A DNA stretch of 37,468 bases, from NCBI GenBank assembly GCA_021846045.1, contig JAJZCM010000014.1, positions 1 to 37,468 of the forward strand, given 5' to 3'. The number at the start of each line of letters is the position of its first letter. Position 1 is the first letter of the stretch. Under the pieces are notes generated by a model. The model did not search any database and was not told where the DNA came from. It saw only the letters and a list, made by a program, of their open reading frames with translations. Made by a program: the position numbers and the translations under genes. Shown piece by piece: positions 7,341 through 15,223 of the stretch. The stretch comes from a bacterium (GTDB taxonomy: Bacteria; Elusimicrobiota; Elusimicrobia; UBA1565; UBA9628).

Positions 7341-9116
7341 TTACATTTTCTCGGGCGCGGAAACGCCGATGAGACCCAGCCCCTCTTTGATCAAAGCGCG
7401 AACCCCTGCGCACAAATAAAGCCGGGCTCGGGATAATTCCAAATTCCCGGGGTCCACGACCCGGCATTTTTCGTAAAAGGGGTGAAAAAGGCCGGCCAAC
7501 TCCAAAATATAGTTGGCCAAGGGATGGGGCGAGAGTTCTTTTTGGACGGTCTTTAGGACTTCCGGAAACCATGCCATTTTAACCAACAGCGCCCGCTCTT
7601 CCAAAGTCGAAATTAACTGCGCAGGTTCGTCATTCCGGCGAAAGCCGGAATCCAGAAGATCGCTACTCTGGACCCCGACTTTCGTCGGGGTGACGTGAGC
7701 ATTTCCGATAGAAGGGTTATTTCCCTTGCCCTCAAAAATGCCCTGTATTTTAGCCTCGTCAAAAATCGAGCAAATGCGCGCGTGGACGTATTGGCAGTAA
7801 TAAACCGGGTTTTCGGAAGTCCTTTTTTTAGCGAGCTCTAAATCAAAATTCAGATGAGAATTCGGGGTCCGCTGGGCGAAGAAAAACCGGCAGGCGTCTT
7901 TTCCGACTTCGTCAATCACCTCTTTAAGGCGGACAAATTCGCCGGAACGCTTGGACATCTTGACCGGCTCTTTTCCCCTAAAAAGAAGTATCAACTGATG
8001 GACGATGGCATGGAATGAATTTTCAGGATGGCCCAAGGCCGCAATAGAGGCCTTCATGCGCGGGACATACCCGTGATGGTCGGCCCCCAAAATATCGATC
8101 AACTCCGAAAATCCGCGGGAATATTTGTTCTCGTGATAGGCGATATCGGCCAAAAAATAACTGGGGCGCCCATCTTGACGGATAAGAACCCGGTCCTTGT
8201 CGTCTTCCGATGAAGACGCGGTGCCTGCCTTCGCCCGTTGTTTACGGGCAGCGTGCGCGGCCTCCTCAGGGGAAGGCCTTGAGGCCGTGCCCAGCCAAGT
8301 CGCGCCGTCTTTCTGATAGACCATCCCGCGTTTTTTGAGAAGCTCCAAGGTTCGGTCCAAGGCTTTTGACTCATGCAGTTCGGATTCCCTAAACCAGCGG
8401 TCGAAAGAAACTCCGAAAGACTTCATATCGTCTTGATGGGTCTTGAGAAGGCGCAAGGTTCCCTCTTTCGCCATTGCGTCCTCATTCCAGGAGTCCGCTT
8501 CGGGCGGGAAAGATTTCGCTAAATCCGCGACATAATCCCCGTGATAGCCGTCTTCGGGAACCTCTTGATTGCGGCGCCGCGCCCACAGGGATTTGCCGAA
8601 TTTTTGAATTTGATTTCCCGTGTCGTTGACGTAGTATTCCGCGCATGCGTCATGCCCCAAGCGCCTTAAAATCCGAACCAGAGAATCTCCCAAGGCTCCA
8701 CCGCGGCCGGAGGCCAGATGAAGAGGCCCCGTGGGATTGGCGGAAACAAATTCAATTAAAATTTTTTGCGCAGCGAGGGTCTCATCCCGTCCGTAAGACT
8801 CCGGATGCGCAACGATGGACTCGAGATTTTTCCAGAGAACTTGCCTAGAAAGAGTCAAATTGACAAATCCGGGCGAAGCGGCCTCGGCAATCTCTATTTG
8901 ACTCAAGCTGGAAAGACTCTTCGCTAATTCCCCCGCCAAGTCAAGAGGATTTTTTTTATTCATCTTGGCGATCTGAAGCGGACAGACTAAACTTAAGTCG
9001 GCCTTCACATGAGCCGGAGCCAAGGACAAAACCAATTCTTCCGGAAGAGACAGGTCTTGCGCCTTGGCCCAAGACCGGATTTTTTGCTCAAGTTCTTCCC
9101 TGAAAGAGTTGATCAC
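7341..9116 (-). CDS. argS: Arginine-tRNA ligase, with a palindromic repeat inserted in frame
   Basis: A 591-aa class I aminoacyl-tRNA synthetase that charges tRNA-Arg. N-terminal Arg-specific domain (about 1-110), HIGH-type motif HLASG at 133-137 after SANPTGP, KMSKRSGEF at about 385, and the DALR anticodon-binding domain beginning ENPVYYCQYVHARI at about 440. I choose the GTG at 9116: GTGA overlaps the rsfS stop, whereas upstream ATG starts would lie wholly inside rsfS and add 44 foreign residues. Within the DALR domain, residues about 473-501 (reading HVTPTKVGVQ...DSGFRRNDE) are the translation of a dispersed palindromic repeat, not of synthetase sequence. The frame stays open through it and the domain resumes with LEERALLVKMAWFPEV, so the enzyme is probably functional. 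Confidence 0.93.
   Translation of the reverse strand: MINSFREELEQKIRSWAKAQDLSLPEELVLSLAPAHVKADLSLVCPLQIAKMNKKNPLDLAGELAKSLSSLSQIEIAEAASPGFVNLTLSRQVLWKNLESIVAHPESYGRDETLAAQKILIEFVSANPTGPLHLASGRGGALGDSLVRILRRLGHDACAEYYVNDTGNQIQKFGKSLWARRRNQEVPEDGYHGDYVADLAKSFPPEADSWNEDAMAKEGTLRLLKTHQDDMKSFGVSFDRWFRESELHESKALDRTLELLKKRGMVYQKDGATWLGTASRPSPEEAAHAARKQRAKAGTASSSEDDKDRVLIRQDGRPSYFLADIAYHENKYSRGFSELIDILGADHHGYVPRMKASIAALGHPENSFHAIVHQLILLFRGKEPVKMSKRSGEFVRLKEVIDEVGKDACRFFFAQRTPNSHLNFDLELAKKRTSENPVYYCQYVHARICSIFDEAKIQGIFEGKGNNPSIGNAHVTPTKVGVQSSDLLDSGFRRNDEPAQLISTLEERALLVKMAWFPEVLKTVQKELSPHPLANYILELAGLFHPFYEKCRVVDPGNLELSRARLYLCAGVRALIKEGLGLIGVSAPEKM
7614..7699. repeat. Four-way-junction palindromic repeat inside argS
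   Basis: An 86-bp repeat matching 13878-13963 at 84 of 86 positions. Its core folds with no unpaired base at the junction: outer stem CGTCA 7628-7632 with TGACG 7691-7695; arm 1 TTCCGGC/GCCGGAA with GAAA loop (7633-7650); arm 2 TCCAG/CTGGA with a 12-nt loop (7651-7672); arm 3 CCCCGAC/GTCGGGG with TTTC loop (7673-7690). It lies inside the coding region of argS without breaking the frame. Confidence 0.92.
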
Positions 9117-9481
9117 CGGACCGCCGTTGACACGCCCTCCCAATCGATGACTGGGGAACCGGAATAGATTTTTTCCAGCGCGTAGAAAGAACGCGCTTGG
9201 GCGGTCATCACATGAACCATGAGACCTCCGAAATCCAAAGCCCGCCAATGGTCAGAAGCAGGTTTAGCCCGGTGGAGACAAACAACTCCCTCGGCCTTGA
9301 GCTTCTCTTTAATTTCCCATTCCAAGACCTCCAGATGCGGACGGGAAGTCGCCGTGATGAGCAACCAGAAATCAGCTAGAGGGCTTTTTTTTCCTGGGCG
9401 AAGGAGAACAATATTTTCCCCTTTTTTATCCGAAGCGGCGCGGGCCGCCAAGATGGACAGTTCCTTAAATCTTTTAGCCAT
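9113..9481 (-). CDS. rsfS: Ribosomal silencing factor RsfS
   Basis: A 122-aa protein of the RsfS/YbeB/Iojap family, which binds ribosomal protein uL14 and blocks joining of the 30S and 50S subunits when nutrients are scarce. The family core is clear: DFWLLITATSRPHLEVL (about 37-53), then DHWRALDFGGLMVHVM and FYALEKIYSG (about 77-107). Length is typical. The stop overlaps the argS GTG by 4 nt. In many bacteria rsfS follows nadD and yqeK, as it nearly does here; pilT and a LytR_C gene lie between. Confidence 0.93.
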   Translation of the reverse strand: MAKRFKELSILAARAASDKKGENIVLLRPGKKSPLADFWLLITATSRPHLEVLEWEIKEKLKAEGVVCLHRAKPASDHWRALDFGGLMVHVMTAQARSFYALEKIYSGSPVIDWEGVSTAVR

Positions 9482-9483
9482 GA

Positions 9484-10557
9484 CTAGGCCGCCTTGGGCG
9501 GAAGCCCCGCCAGCTGCCGGAAAGAATCGGGGGTTCGCGCTTTTTCAAGAGCCGTTTCCGCAGAAACGATCCCTTTTTTGACCAACTCCGCCAAGGACTT
9601 ATCCATGGAAATCATTCCGCTTTTGGCTCCGGTCTCAATTGAACCATAAATTAAATGCGTTTTTCCCTCGCGGATTAAATTTGAAATCGCGGGATTAACG
9701 ACCATGATTTCCCGCGCGGCGGCGCGGCCCTGCTTGTCTTTTTTAGGCACCAAGGTTTGCGCGACAACGCCTCTGAGAACAGTTGACAACTGAACCCGAA
9801 TCTGGGCCTGTTGATGGGGCGGAAAAACGTCGATCATGCGGTCAATAGTCGAGGCGCAATCCTGGGTATGAAGGGTCGCAAAGCAAAGATGTCCGGTTTC
9901 AGCCACCGTAACCGCGAGTTGTATCGTCTCAAGATCCCTAAGTTCACCGACCAAGATGACGTCCGGGTCTTCTCGCAAAGCCGATCTTAAAGCCGCGGCG
10001 AAAGATTTAGTGTTTTGCCCCACTTCTCTTTGACGGAAAATCGCCTGTTTCGGTTCATAAACAAATTCAATGGGGTCTTCCACCGTCAAAATATGAACCG
10101 AAGATTTTTGATTGATGAGTTCAATCAAGCAAGCCAAGGTCGTCGATTTTCCGGACCCCGTCGGGCCCGTGACGAGCACAAGCCCCCGGTCCAGACTCGC
10201 GAAACGCGCAATCGGTTCAGGGAGATTAATTTCCTCGGGCGTCGGTATTTTAGAAGAAATAACGCGCAGCACCGCCTCGACTCCATTTTTTTGAATAAAA
10301 GCGTTCACGCGAAAACGGGATAAGCCGGCCGCGCTAAAAGAACAATCCAGTTCCCAGTTGGCTTCAAATTTAGCCCGCTGCTCATCATAAAGAATCGAAT
10401 AAACCAGTTTTTTGGATTCTTCTGCGCTGAGTATGGGAAAGCCGGGAACCTCCTTCATTTCTCCGTTTAAGCGCATCATCGGCGGCTTTCCAATGACCAA
10501 GTGGGCATCGGAAGCCCCAGCGGAAACGACGGCTTTTAGTATTTCAATGAGTTCCAT
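9484..10557 (-). CDS. pilT: Twitching motility ATPase PilT
   Basis: A 357-aa hexameric AAA-type ATPase that powers retraction of type IV pili, on the cytoplasmic side of the pilus base. Walker A GPTGSGKST at 131-139, Asp box EDPIEFVYE about 162-170, Walker B DVILVGELRD about 198-207, and the His-box TGHLCFATLHT about 216-226; the N-terminal PAS-like part carries GASDAHLVIGKPPMMRLNG. The order and length fit PilT rather than PilB or TadA. Strong ribosome site GGAGGAAGGGAT right before the ATG. Its neighbours are not pilus genes; it sits 1 nt after a LytR_C gene and 2 nt before rsfS. Confidence 0.93.
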   Translation of the reverse strand: MELIEILKAVVSAGASDAHLVIGKPPMMRLNGEMKEVPGFPILSAEESKKLVYSILYDEQRAKFEANWELDCSFSAAGLSRFRVNAFIQKNGVEAVLRVISSKIPTPEEINLPEPIARFASLDRGLVLVTGPTGSGKSTTLACLIELINQKSSVHILTVEDPIEFVYEPKQAIFRQREVGQNTKSFAAALRSALREDPDVILVGELRDLETIQLAVTVAETGHLCFATLHTQDCASTIDRMIDVFPPHQQAQIRVQLSTVLRGVVAQTLVPKKDKQGRAAAREIMVVNPAISNLIREGKTHLIYGSIETGAKSGMISMDKSLAELVKKGIVSAETALEKARTPDSFRQLAGLPPKAA

Positions 10558-10558
10558 T

Positions 10559-11335
10559 TTATCCCTTCCTCCCGAAAAAGAGGCTCCGCCAAACCCGTTT
10601 TAGACCCAAGGACCGGGTTCCCTCCGCTAAAGAACAATCTGCGGCTAAAAACACGCTGACATCCACCAAATCTTTCGAATCAACCAACGTCTCTTCACGG
10701 GCCCGCGGGCATCCCAAGGCGTCCAAGACCCGCCACGCGGCGCCGGGGTTTCCCGTCCGATCATAAACGACGGTTTGGGAAAAAGTATCCGCAGAATTAC
10801 CCACCCCCACCACATCCACGCCGTTTAATCTTAGAACTTTCTCGGCCTTTGATGCGAGTCCAGGGGTTTGAGAGGCGTTCATAATCTCAGCGACTGCCGC
10901 ACGGGCGGAGTCGGTTTTCGGCGGATAAAGAAGTTTTGCCGCCAGCTCTTGGTCGCTTTGTGGATTTCCAGAAAGAGAAATAAGGTCCACCTGCCCAAAT
11001 TTCAAAGCCCGCGTTTTCATCCTCCATAAAAAACGGTCCAAAACGCCGATGAACGATGACGGAGGATTTCTTAAGTCATGAACCTCAATGCCGAGGCCTT
11101 TAAAAATATCCTCCATCTCGCGTCTTTGAGGTCCCTTCACTGGAATTTTCTCAAGCCTCGATTCCAAGTGAACAATGTTGAAGCCTTTTTGCTCCTCGAC
11201 TACCCAAGGCCTTCCCGCTCGCAGAGTTTGGGATTGAGGAGAAAAAAATTCGACCAGCCCCGCAGTCAATAAAATAAACGCGGCGACAACCGCCAACACT
11301 CGTTCGGTTAAAACTAAAGAATGATTGAATTCCAT
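10559..11335 (-). CDS. Membrane-anchored protein with C-terminal LytR_C domain
   Basis: A 258-aa protein with one N-terminal membrane segment (about 12-32) and no catalytic LytR-Cps2A-Psr domain. The last 100 residues look like LytR_C: KVLRLNGVDVVGVGNSA, QTVVYDRTGNPGAAWRVLDALGC and DVSVFLAADC, matching the hydrophobic pattern of that small alpha/beta domain. The middle (about 40-150) is unassigned. The domain is found in cell-wall proteins and its exact role is not settled. The ATG lies 22 nt inside the end of nadD-yqeK, and the stop is 1 nt before pilT. A nadD-yqeK-lytR-type order is known from other bacteria, which supports the call. Confidence 0.72.
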   Translation of the reverse strand: MEFNHSLVLTERVLAVVAAFILLTAGLVEFFSPQSQTLRAGRPWVVEEQKGFNIVHLESRLEKIPVKGPQRREMEDIFKGLGIEVHDLRNPPSSFIGVLDRFLWRMKTRALKFGQVDLISLSGNPQSDQELAAKLLYPPKTDSARAAVAEIMNASQTPGLASKAEKVLRLNGVDVVGVGNSADTFSQTVVYDRTGNPGAAWRVLDALGCPRAREETLVDSKDLVDVSVFLAADCSLAEGTRSLGLKRVWRSLFFGRKG

Positions 11336-12426
11336 AATTGAATGGGAAGCGGGTGAATCCAGCCTTGGAGAGACACGGCATGGCGGATTTTACCGTTGAG
11401 GCATTCCGAAAAAGCCCGTGAGGGATCTTTCTCCGCCAATTTTCTAAGTTTGGCCGCTTCGGAATACTTCCGGTCTTCCGAACAGGCATCCGAGACATAA
11501 ATCAAGCGTTCAAGGTCTCCCATGTTGAAGGCCCCCAAGGTGTGATTGCGAATCGCTTTCAAAACTTCCGGGGTTTTAATTTCAAACATTCGTTTTGACA
11601 AATCCTCGCTGATATAAGCGTGAAGAAGAATCGGCTGATAAGCGGAAATTTCTCGAAACAAGGGAACGCGCAGGCGGCGTTTCTGGCAATAGGATTTCAT
11701 TCCCGAAATGGGAACGCTTCTCCCCGCGTCATGCAAAAGCCCAGCCAAAGCCGCCTCGAAAGAATCAATCCCCCAGATGGGAGCAAGTTTGCGCGCAAGG
11801 GTCGCGACCGAAATGGTGTGAGTCAAACGCTCGGCTTTTAAAATTTTTCCAAGCGCCGGAATAATCGTCGTTCCGTAAAGACCTCTCTTTAGAATCCGCT
11901 TAAGCGCCGCCGGAGAAACCTCACGAGACCTGTCTTCGCCCATCAGAAATCCAACCCGTAAATCCGTCGAGGAAATTTCCGGCATTGCGCTTGAAATCAC
12001 GTTGAAAAAACGCGGGATCCGACCCTGAAAAGGCGGCCTCGCCGCCGTCCACCAATGGGCCAATTCCCGAAGACGGGGAGGGTTTTTCCACTCCTTAAAA
12101 CGCAGGGCTAAATCCGAACCGACCACGAAATGGATTTCAGAATCGGGATTTTCTTTTTTTAACCGGCCTAGAACATCAACGGTATAAACGAGCCTGCCAG
12201 CAAGCATTTCCACCCTGCTTATTTCCGCCCCGGGAAAAGCGAGTTTCGCCATTTGAAACCGGTCCTCGGGCAAAGCCCATGATTTATTTTTCCACGGCGA
12301 ATGATAGGAGGGAATAATAATAGTCCGGTCCGGATGAATTTTCTCCTTGGCCGCCTCTACAAGAGCACGATGCCCCTGATGCGGCGGATCGAAGCTCCCC
12401 CCGAAGACGAGAATTCTTTCCCTCAT
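11314..12426 (-). CDS. nadD: NadD-YqeK fusion: nicotinate-nucleotide adenylyltransferase plus HD hydrolase
   Basis: A 370-aa two-domain protein. Residues 1-195 are NadD, which makes nicotinate adenine dinucleotide from NaMN and ATP: GGSFDPPHQGH near 8-18 and ISSTDLR near 152-158. Residues about 205-370 are a YqeK-type HD domain: H in RLTHTISV, LLHDAGR, and later NHT...D, a metal-binding set known in YqeK to hydrolyse Ap4A symmetrically. Such fusions occur in some lineages; most bacteria encode them apart. I start at ATG 12426, preceded by GGAAGGAAG; the longer reading frame begins at TTG inside a repeat. The LytR_C gene starts inside its last codons. Confidence 0.9.
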   Translation of the reverse strand: MRERILVFGGSFDPPHQGHRALVEAAKEKIHPDRTIIIPSYHSPWKNKSWALPEDRFQMAKLAFPGAEISRVEMLAGRLVYTVDVLGRLKKENPDSEIHFVVGSDLALRFKEWKNPPRLRELAHWWTAARPPFQGRIPRFFNVISSAMPEISSTDLRVGFLMGEDRSREVSPAALKRILKRGLYGTTIIPALGKILKAERLTHTISVATLARKLAPIWGIDSFEAALAGLLHDAGRSVPISGMKSYCQKRRLRVPLFREISAYQPILLHAYISEDLSKRMFEIKTPEVLKAIRNHTLGAFNMGDLERLIYVSDACSEDRKYSEAAKLRKLAEKDPSRAFSECLNGKIRHAVSLQGWIHPLPIQLWNSIIL

Positions 12427-12445
12427 GGCTTCCTTCCGTACAAAC

Positions 12446-12482
12446 TCTGGAGCCAACCATTTCCTCGCTTAGGCTCGGTCAT
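12446..12482. repeat. 37-bp dispersed repeat, copy upstream of nadD
   Basis: Identical over 37 bp to 23027-23063 (upstream of metG). In both places it begins exactly 20 nt before the start codon. It contains GAGCC and GGCTC as short inverted arms. Its outer 20 bases match 189-208 inside the long palindromic repeat with two differences. Confidence 0.9.
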
Positions 12483-12490
12483 TTTTCAAA

Positions 12491-12499
12491 TGATACAAT
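12491..12499 (+). promoter_or_regulatory. Possible extended -10 promoter of the GT4-thiolase-wecB operon
   Basis: TGATACAAT: TG, one base, then TACAAT, five of six matching the -10 consensus. No good -35 is seen 17 nt upstream. A start near 12506 would give a leader of about 11 nt before the ATG at 12517. Confidence 0.35.
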
Positions 12500-12516
12500 T
12501 ATTATCAGAGACCTCC

Positions 12517-13866
12517 ATGAGAAACAAAATCGTCTTTGTCGCCGCGCACTTGGGATATCCCATGGACAGGACTCCCCTGGGCGGCGGCGCCATGGTGGGG
12601 GTTCACCTTTCCCGCCTCTTGGGCGCTCAACAAAATCGCGATTTCGATTTTGTTTGCCTTGGTTCCGGGCCCCAAGCTCCCTATGAAGAAGTTTCCTATG
12701 CGGCGCTTAAGCCTCCGCTTTTCCCCGGTGAACACGTCTCTCTTTTGTCTGAATTCCGCTATGCCCGGTTCTCGCGCTGGTTTGAGAAAAAAAGCGCGCG
12801 CTGGATTCTGGACCGAATTTCGGAATTCACCCCGGAAAACACCTGCGTCATCATTAACGACATCTCCGAATCTCCCGACATTTCCGCTCTATCTCAAAGA
12901 GGATATAAGGTTTTATCCCTTTGGCATGTCGACGTCGTTGATTATTTCAACCGCCTCTATTTGAAAGAAATGATTCCAGGGCATTGGCTGACATCAAGCT
13001 ACGAGAAACTCAGGACCTCCAGAGCTAAACGCCTCTTTCCCGATATCCTCAAGCTCGTTTTTGAAAAGGAACGGGAAACCGTTCTATGGTCAAACCGGCT
13101 TATTTTCCCATCTCAGACCATGAAGGAAAGGGCTCTCGCGCTTTACCGAAACCTCCTTCCATCCCAAGAGTTATCTGACAAAAGCCTGGTTCTTCCCTGG
13201 GGAACCTGGTCGGAAGAAATCGATTCGGATTTGGTCCTCAAAGAAGCTCAAAAGATATCCGTGAAGTATGGGTTAACTAAAGAGAATCATGTCCTTTTGA
13301 CCGTCAGTCGCATCTCCCCAGAAAAAGGGCTGGACATTCTGCTTAAAGCGCTTCAAATTCTTGAAAAAAAGCGCCCGGAGTTGGCCCGGGAAATTCGTCT
13401 TTTCATCTGCGGAGAGCCGGCTTTTATGCGCGGACATGCCTACGCCGCCAAGGTTTCCCGCTTGGCGCGCGCTCTTAAGATTGCGCGCGTATTTTTTCCG
13501 GGATATTTAACTCCGCTTCAAAAAAAGGCTTTTTTCGGGACCGCCGAATTATTTATTTCACCCTCAATCCATGAAAGCTACGGCTTGACTATTGTTGAGG
13601 CGATGTCCGGAGGATGCCCCATTCTAGCCGGAGATCACTACGGCGCCAAGGATTTGGTTTCTCCGGAATTTGGAAGAATCGCGCCGTACTCTGGCCCGCA
13701 GACGCCGCAAGAGTCTCTCGCCGCCAATTTGGAAACTCTTCTTTCCGACAAAGCAGAACTTAAAAAGATGAGGGCCTCTTCGCGAGAAGCGGCTTCAAAA
13801 ATGCGCTTTGAAAATGCCGCCCAAAAAATTGCTGATCTGGCGATGATTGAGATTAGGGCTCGTTAG
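12517..13866 (+). CDS. GT4-family glycosyltransferase
   Basis: A 449-aa GT-B glycosyltransferase resembling the glycogen-synthase/GT4 group. The N-terminal part has GGGAMVGVHLSRLL near 22-35, the Gly-rich loop expected of the acceptor domain. The C-terminal domain starts at about 250 (HVLLTVSRISPEKGLDILL) and carries the nucleotide-sugar E-x7-E motif in ESYGLTIVEAMSGG (about 355-368). Donor and acceptor cannot be read from sequence; context with wecB and O-antigen genes suggests surface polysaccharide. The frame runs upstream over nadD, but the ATG at 12517 is the sensible start, past the repeat and a possible promoter. First gene of a three-gene plus-strand run. Confidence 0.85.
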   Translation: MRNKIVFVAAHLGYPMDRTPLGGGAMVGVHLSRLLGAQQNRDFDFVCLGSGPQAPYEEVSYAALKPPLFPGEHVSLLSEFRYARFSRWFEKKSARWILDRISEFTPENTCVIINDISESPDISALSQRGYKVLSLWHVDVVDYFNRLYLKEMIPGHWLTSSYEKLRTSRAKRLFPDILKLVFEKERETVLWSNRLIFPSQTMKERALALYRNLLPSQELSDKSLVLPWGTWSEEIDSDLVLKEAQKISVKYGLTKENHVLLTVSRISPEKGLDILLKALQILEKKRPELAREIRLFICGEPAFMRGHAYAAKVSRLARALKIARVFFPGYLTPLQKKAFFGTAELFISPSIHESYGLTIVEAMSGGCPILAGDHYGAKDLVSPEFGRIAPYSGPQTPQESLAANLETLLSDKAELKKMRASSREAASKMRFENAAQKIADLAMIEIRAR

Positions 13867-13877
13867 AAAATAAATGG

Positions 13878-13963
13878 TAACTGCCCAGGTTCGTCATTCC
13901 GGCGAAAGCCGGAATCCAGAAGATCGCTACGCTGGACCCCGACTTTCGTCGGGGTGACGTGAG
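13878..13963. repeat. Four-way-junction palindromic repeat, intergenic copy
   Basis: Differs from the copy inside argS (7614-7699) at 2 of 86 positions, same orientation. Outer stem, three arms and loops are all preserved. It occupies most of the 136-nt gap between the GT4 and thiolase genes; nothing else is seen there except a GGAG ribosome site before the thiolase. Confidence 0.92.
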
Positions 13964-14002
13964 TAATTACAATAAATGACGCAATAAATCGGAGATTTCC
14001 TC

Positions 14003-15223
14003 ATGAAAAAACCGGAAGCGGTCGCCGTTTTTGCTCTCAGAACCCCTATTGGAAAAATTGGCGGGGTCTTATCTTCCGTCCGCCCCGATGATCTGGCAGC
14101 CGAAACCATTAAGGCCCTCATCCAAAAAGTTCCGGAAATTTCCCCCCAAGAAATCGAGGATGTCTATTTCGGCTGCGCCAATCAAGCCGGAGAAGACAAC
14201 CGCAATGTCTCAAGGATGGCCCTTCTCTTAGCCGGGCTTCCGCAAAGCGTTCCCGGCTGCACGGTCAACCGCCTGTGCGCGTCGGGGCTTGAAGCCGTTA
14301 ATTGCGCCTCCCGCGCCATTTTGTCAAACGAGGGTTCCATTTACATCGCCGGCGGCGTTGAGAGCATGAGCCGAGCGCCCTGGGCTCTTCCCAAGGCTGA
14401 ATCGGCCTACCCATTCGGAAATCTCACGGCCTATGACACTGCCTTGGGGTGGCGTTTTCCCAATCCCAAGATGAAAGAGATGTTTCCACTCTACAGTATG
14501 GGAGAAACGGCGGAAAACGTAGCGGAAAAATATAAAGTTTCAAGAAAGGATCAAGACGAATTCGCCCTTCTCAGCCACCAACGCGCGGTCAAGGCCTCGG
14601 AAGAGGTCTTCAAGGAAGAGATTATTCCTATCACGATCGCCGTTAAGAAAAATCCCGTCATAATTTCACGTGATGAGGGCCCAAGGTCCGACACGAGTTT
14701 AGAAAAACTCGCCTCTCTTAAACCCGCTTTTCGCGCCGGGGGCAGCGTTACTGCGGGCAACAGCTCAAGCTTGAATGATGGAGCGGCCGCGCTTTTGATG
14801 ATGGAAGCCTCCGCCGCGAAAGAACGAAACCTCAAACCCCTCGCTTATTGGCGGGCTTCGACAGCGGCCGGAGTCGATCCCTCTTACATGGGAATCGCTC
14901 CGATTGAGGCGATTCAAAAGCTTCTCAAGCGAACAAACTTGCGCATTGAAGACATCGATCTTTTTGAAATCAACGAGGCCTTTTCCGCTCAAACCCTCGC
15001 CTGCCAAAGAGAACTTAAGATTCCCTTGGAACGCCTCAACGTCAACGGCGGCGCCATCGCCTTGGGGCATCCCTTGGGATCTAGCGGAGCGAGAATCGCG
15101 ACCACTCTTATTTACGAAATGGAAAGGCGAAAAGCTAGGTTTGGGATTTCCGCTCTTTGCGTCGGAGTCGGACAAGGGCTGGCCACGCTCTGGGAAAGGA
15201 TGGATGAAACAGCGTTTTCATGA
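14003..15223 (+). CDS. Thiolase (acetyl-CoA acetyltransferase / 3-ketoacyl-CoA thiolase)
   Basis: A 406-aa thiolase joining or cleaving acyl-CoA units. Nucleophile Cys92 in NRLCASGLEAV; the second catalytic set is GHPLGSSGAR (His at about 356) and CVGVGQG (Cys at about 387). The stretch GCANQAGEDNRNVSRMALLLAGLP is especially close to PcaF/PaaJ-type beta-ketoadipyl-CoA thiolases, but the same pattern occurs in general acetyl-CoA acetyltransferases, so the substrate is open. GGAG lies 8 nt before the ATG. It overlaps wecB by ATGA. A thiolase between polysaccharide genes is unexpected; no other fatty-acid or ketoadipate gene is near. Confidence 0.9.
   Translation: MKKPEAVAVFALRTPIGKIGGVLSSVRPDDLAAETIKALIQKVPEISPQEIEDVYFGCANQAGEDNRNVSRMALLLAGLPQSVPGCTVNRLCASGLEAVNCASRAILSNEGSIYIAGGVESMSRAPWALPKAESAYPFGNLTAYDTALGWRFPNPKMKEMFPLYSMGETAENVAEKYKVSRKDQDEFALLSHQRAVKASEEVFKEEIIPITIAVKKNPVIISRDEGPRSDTSLEKLASLKPAFRAGGSVTAGNSSSLNDGAAALLMMEASAAKERNLKPLAYWRASTAAGVDPSYMGIAPIEAIQKLLKRTNLRIEDIDLFEINEAFSAQTLACQRELKIPLERLNVNGGAIALGHPLGSSGARIATTLIYEMERRKARFGISALCVGVGQGLATLWERMDETAFS

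Noticed and set aside
9117-9248. N-terminal extension of argS by 44 residues
   Set aside because: It lies inside rsfS in another frame and has no resemblance to ArgS; the GTGA overlap gives a better start at 9116.
12427-12456. Longer nadD frame starting at TTG
   Set aside because: The first codons are repeat DNA; the ATG at 12426 has a good ribosome site and begins the conserved GGSFDPPHQGH domain at the usual distance.
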